Assembly (NCBI GenBank): GCA_030998225.1
Contig: JAPYXD010000753.1
Location: 310,001 to 374,000 of the forward strand
Length of the DNA: 64,000 nucleotides
Source of the DNA: Diplolepis rosae
Lineage: Eukaryota > Arthropoda > Insecta > Hymenoptera > Diplolepididae
Direction: 5' to 3'
Below are positions 59,580 through 64,000 of the stretch, in pieces (the stretch's first letter is position 1; every line of letters starts with the position of its first letter). The notes beneath the pieces were generated by a model that saw nothing but the letters and a program-made list of their open reading frames with translations, was not told the DNA's origin and did no database searches. The position numbers and the translations under genes were made by a program.

Positions 59580-60000
59580 AATGTGGGAATGACATTTATT
59601 GACAAAAATAATTAGGAAGGTAACAATAACCATTGTTATAAACAATTCTTGTGACAAAATATTTAAATTTAAGGTTTTTTAAAATTATAATTTACTTTCA
59701 ACCGCTAAAACGACTTCGGGTATTCCTTAGAATAATAAATCTGTAATAATATTTGGGAAAATATAACAATTAAAATTTGAATATTTTCATAACAATTAAA
59801 ATTGTTATAAACAAATTTGCTAAAAAATTAAAAATTTTAGCCATTTCGCATAGAAAAAAAATTTTGTTGCATTAAAAATGTTTTAAACTATGGGACGAAT
59901 GACTGCTAGTCACAAAAATATTTGAAAAGGTAACAATAACCATTGTTATAAACAATTCTTGTGACAAAATATTTAAATTTAAGGTTTTGTCAAATTTGAA
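59580..60000. repeat. Tandem duplication, about 310 bp period
   Basis: A segment containing GGTAACAATAACCATTGTTA, followed by AAACAATTCTTGTGAC, occurs at about 59617 and again at about 59928, nearly unchanged over 65 bp. The intervening sequence is diverged. AACCATTGTT-type words make local palindromes. Confidence 0.6.
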
Positions 60001-60245
60001 TTTCCTTTGAGCACCAGAATGGGTACAGATATTTCTGAAGATAATAATATCTTTGATAATATTTGTTAAAATGTAACAATCTGAACGTTTATAAACAATT
60101 AAGATAAACAAATTTCAACAGTTTCACGTAGCAAAAGATTCAGACAAATATTTTGGTTCAATTGAATAAATTGATTCAAGATAGTATTTGACTGAAATGA
60201 ATGGAATTATTTAGTTGATATTACTAAAATATTTACTATAACCAA

Positions 60246-60306
60246 AATTCAAAATTTCAAGAATTTTGAGAATTCAAACGGTTATGAATTCTTGAAATTT
60301 TGAATT
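60246..60306. repeat. Perfect AT-rich hairpin
   Basis: AATTCAAAATTTCAAGAATT and its exact inverse are separated by about 21 bp. The flanks show no transposon end. Confidence 0.6.
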
Positions 60307-60759
60307 AAAAATTGTTGTGATTCAAGCAAATATTTTTCTGAATATAACTTCATAATCTTACTCTTTGTTAATAAATTTTTATGAATTTTATTACATAATC
60401 GACTGAATTAAATCTGTGAATGAAAAAAAACTACGAACTGATTATTGAAATTAAGAGATATTTTAAAATTTGGGCTGTGACCTTTTTTTATGCAATTTCC
60501 ACATAATATTGGCTGAAATCGAATTCAAAAAGCTTGAAGTGTAAAATTAAAAAACATCTGAGAATTGGAAAAAAATACTGAAATTTGTTAAAAATTTATA
60601 AATTGCAAAGAAATCATTTTTTGTTAATTCAAATTATTGATCACGTATTAGAGAACAATAAAGATCTATAAAAAGATCAATTTTCTCCGCGTATATGAAT
60701 GTTTGATGGAAATTTATTAATTCATCATTAATTGATGATGAGACTACTCAGTTAATCTA

Positions 60760-60979
60760 CTCTCTAAATCTGAATCAGTCAAATTTTCACTGATTAAATC
60801 AGTGATTTGCCTTTTCACTGATTCATCAGTGAAAAAATATTTTTCACTGTCAAATCAGTCAATTTTCACTGAAGTAATCAGTGAAATTTGACTGATTTAC
60901 AGTAACCTCTTTTTAGCTATTTGAATCAGTCAAATTCCACTGATAATCAGTAGATTTTGACTGATTCAAATTTAGAGAG
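60760..60979. mobile_element. CTCTCTAAATC MITE, copy 3
   Basis: 220 bp with ends CTCTCTAAATCTGAATCAG and CTGATTCAAATTTAGAGAG, flanked by TA on both sides (60758-60759 and 60980-60981). It is nearly identical in order and length to the copy at 48186-48404. Confidence 0.85.
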
Positions 60980-60984
60980 TAATT

Positions 60985-62095
60985 TAACATTTACATACAT
61001 AATCTAACATATACAAGTAAATTCTCAATTAATGAGAATTAAAATTAATCAACTATTAATTAATCAATTATTTGTGAAGGTGAATAAAAAATACAGAGAA
61101 CGATTAAACAGTGACTTTTAATAATAAAAATAGATTGACAGAGCAGTCGGGTTCGTGTGAAACATTCATTACAAATAGTCACGTGACAATGTGAAGAATC
61201 GAGAGTATATTTACAATAAAATATTGGATTATTCATTTCTTTGAAAATTTCCATTATCCTCCATTTGAATTTATAATTCACTTATTTAATCTCGACGCTC
61301 ACACGACATTGATTGCATTATATTGACTTTATCATCAATATCATCATTATTATATTAATATACTTAAAATATTCTTCAAAAACAAGATGCTTTCTTACAT
61401 GTATATTTATCATAGGTGTAAATCGTTCTGTGTCATCCTCTTATTTAATTCTTTGCATTTTTTTCTCATTATTTTCTTTAATACTCTTACACTTATAAGA
61501 ATACTATTTAAAATCAGTCTTGTGGTTGAGATATATTAGATGTCTGGTGAGGTAGAGTCAGTTTCATTTGTTAGAATACATTCAGTGCGATATAAAATAG
61601 TTTTTTTGACCAGTACACAAAATTCTATTGTATAAAAAACCGTAAAAAGGGTAAATTTCTCATTCAATTACCAGAACTTTTTTTTATTTTATCTGAAAAA
61701 TACTATTGAAATATTCATTTTTATGATCCTCTTTTCATTAAAATCCTAAAAAATCGACTTTTAATCTCATTGGAATGTAATTAAATTTTTTTTAAATTTG
61801 ATTATATTTATGACAGAATTTAAATGTAATAGCCAAGAAAACTTTCTGACGCAGTATTGACAATTTGCCAATTATTTATTAAACATATTATCAAGTTGCA
61901 GTTCTGTTATTTACCTATTATAAAGGTCAGAATTTGTACCGTGTTTCGTTGAGTATATCAAGATTCAGACGCACTTGATATTTCTTCGAATAATTATTCA
62001 AGTTTGAGTTATATTCAAAGGTGAAATGTATTTACATGAAGCTAAATGACCTAAATATCCTTTAATATCAAGCATTATTGACTTTCATTTCGAAA
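60985..62095. other. Unique AT-rich DNA
   Basis: No gene, RNA or transposon end recognised. Confidence 0.4.
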
Positions 62096-62099
62096 ATTG

Positions 62100-63998
62100 T
62101 ACAACTTATAGACAATTTTATGTAAAAATGTCAATGTTACATTAATGTTACGTCAACGTTACAAAAATATAGTAACATTCCAAGTGTTAAATCTGTTGCT
62201 CAAATATTGAAAAGTAAAAATTCTGCAAAAAAGTTTAAAGGAATGTAACATACATGTAGCATTAACGTAACATTGATTATAGAACTTGTTTTTTTACTTC
62301 AATTCTTGGTCAAATAATGTAATAATCAATATAACATAAATATAACATTTGTTTAAAATAAATGTGACACACACGTAACGAAACAAAATCTTCTAATGAA
62401 TCCAATTATCTTATAAAAATATTGTTTGCGTCCAAATCTGGACATCAGTGAAAATAGCTTAAAGTTTTACACATCATACAATAACATCTTCCGAGAAAAA
62501 TTTACCGCTAGGTGTTAGAGTTACAATACGTTGATATACAAATAGAAATGTTTTAATTGGTACGACATATCTATCAAATTTACAAATCTTTATTTACAAA
62601 TATTATAATTAAGTTATTGACGAATACATCAAGTTATTTGCACACTCAAATTTACACACACTCGCACCTTAAATTTGTAGGCACACTTGCACTTTTCAAA
62701 CTGAGAGATATATGTGTTTATCGCAGTATGAGTGCTCTGGTGAAGGAACAAAGAAAATCGATCACTAACCTGTTTTGATTTCCTCCATCAAGTGGAAGGA
62801 ATTTTCCTGATACATATTCAGCACCTTTATTTAAGTTTCAATGTGACAACTTGTTTTAAAATATGCAAGTAGTGGTTTTTACAGTAATAATAATAAACAG
62901 AGATATTTCTATTTTTCTACTTTCCTAATTTGCTGCAAAAGATTCTTAGGAACTTGAAATAACAATTTTATCAACTGCACAGAAAAAATTGGTACTTAAC
63001 TATTATGTAACTCTAGTCTAACAAAAAGTATCAGATTCTGCAACTGGTTACAAATAAAGTCAATAACAGAGGTTATATAACAATTGTATAACAGCGTTAC
63101 CATGATGGATATTACTATGTAAAAGGTCTCTAAGAGTTCAATTGCCGTTACGTAACTATCGAAGTACATAATACGGTTATATAACAGTTATACAATCAAT
63201 TTTTTCGAACTGTTAGATAACAGTATCGTAACACTGTTAGATTCCAGTGAAGACTCACGGTTGTTACGTTATTGTTACAAAACCGTTTTGAAAAATGTCG
63301 CTCCATAAGTGTCATAGTCACATAGAAAGATTGGTTAGATAATTATTCCATAAGTGTTACATAAAGTTTCTTCTTCGTAACTGAAAGACTTATGGAGCGA
63401 TATTGTTACCGAAATGTAGCATAACTATTACGTAATTACTGCGATTGTTGACTGGAAGTGATTGTTTCTTTAATGTTTCGGAATTGTTATATCAAATTGT
63501 GACATTTATTTGGAACAATGTTACAAAATGTAGCGTAACCATTACGTAACTACTGTGATTGTTTCTTTAGTGTTTCATAACTGTTATATCAAATTGAGAC
63601 ATTTATTTGGAACAAGGCGACTTTTCTGCTCTGTAACTGTTGTATAACGTGAAAGTTACTGTTATTATCGAACTGTATACCTTGTTTGTTACATAACATT
63701 CACAGATTGTGTTTACTGGTTGTGCATTTTGTTTTGTATAGATTACGTGATCTGTCAAATATGTGTTTTATACGATGTTACACGACTGTTACAAAACAAA
63801 TTTCAGTCGAGGTTAAAGTATTTAAGAATTCACTCGTTTAATGAAAAAAATTTGACAGTTTTTTTTCATCTTATGTACCAAAACACAGAGAACGATAACA
63901 GATATTGCAGATAGACATTATTTAAATTCTTCGTATTAGTAACAATAACATTGCAGTTGCAGCTACATAACTGTGATGTTATATATTATATCTTATAT
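62100..63998. repeat. GTTACGTAAC / GTTATATAAC motif region
   Basis: Words such as GTTACGTAACTAT, AACTGTTATATAAC, GTAACATTGAT and ATAACAGTTATAC recur on both strands, densest from 62980. A diverged tandem pair of about 114 bp, with ATTACGTAACTACTGTGATT, starts near 63415 and 63529. AT-rich, no coding sequence. The block runs off the window end. Confidence 0.5.
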
Positions 63999-64000
63999 AT

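Overview
The window is nuclear DNA from an AT-rich eukaryote, most likely an arthropod and probably an insect. Two ordinary protein-coding genes with many short GT-AG introns sit in the first 23 kb: the histone chaperone Nap1 and the cytosolic cysteinyl-tRNA synthetase. Everything else is transposon and repeat sequence. A fragment of an R1-like non-LTR retrotransposon, a clade known mainly from arthropods, supports the assignment. The species cannot be named from the sequence alone.

Layout, 1-13 kb. After about 2.5 kb of noncoding DNA and small repeats comes a 7.3 kb PIF/Harbinger DNA transposon (2642-9978). It has 1.1 kb terminal inverted repeats and TTA target duplications. It carries a broken transposase gene, a truncated second gene on the opposite strand, and several nested insertions: a foldback element, an R1-like LINE fragment and two TTAA-type elements. 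Downstream are a 1.4 kb non-autonomous inverted-repeat element, several tiny palindromic MITEs and dispersed repeats, reaching almost to the Nap1 promoter.

Layout, 13-23.4 kb. Nap1 (seven coding exons, 401 aa) and CysRS (nine coding exons, 729 aa) lie head to tail on the + strand. Both reading frames could be joined without a break. CysRS needs one GC-AG intron. Nap1 ends in a CaaX-like CKQQ. The two are housekeeping genes acting in nucleosome assembly and in cysteine charging for translation. Nothing suggests that they share a pathway.

Layout, 23.4-64 kb. I recognise no protein-coding gene in the remaining 40 kb. It is a patchwork of (a) repeat families, each made by reiterating its own short, often self-complementary motif, some grown into long-period tandem arrays (124, 230, 262, 305 and 336 bp); (b) MITEs with clear target duplications (TTAA, TA, and an unusual family with TA, CA or TG); (c) a 3 kb composite inverted-repeat element holding a GC-rich foldback and tRNA-like SINE heads; and (d) short non-repetitive, GC-richer islands that look like promoters or enhancers, one with GA-rich tracts and a strong X-box-like site. 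The block could be an intergenic region or a giant intron. The sequence does not decide this.

Most notable are the MITE family with pyrimidine-purine dinucleotide duplications, the Harbinger element whose inverted repeats hold the transposase 5-prime exon and appear to have overwritten the head of its own second gene, and the recurring design in which unrelated families are built from iterated short motifs.
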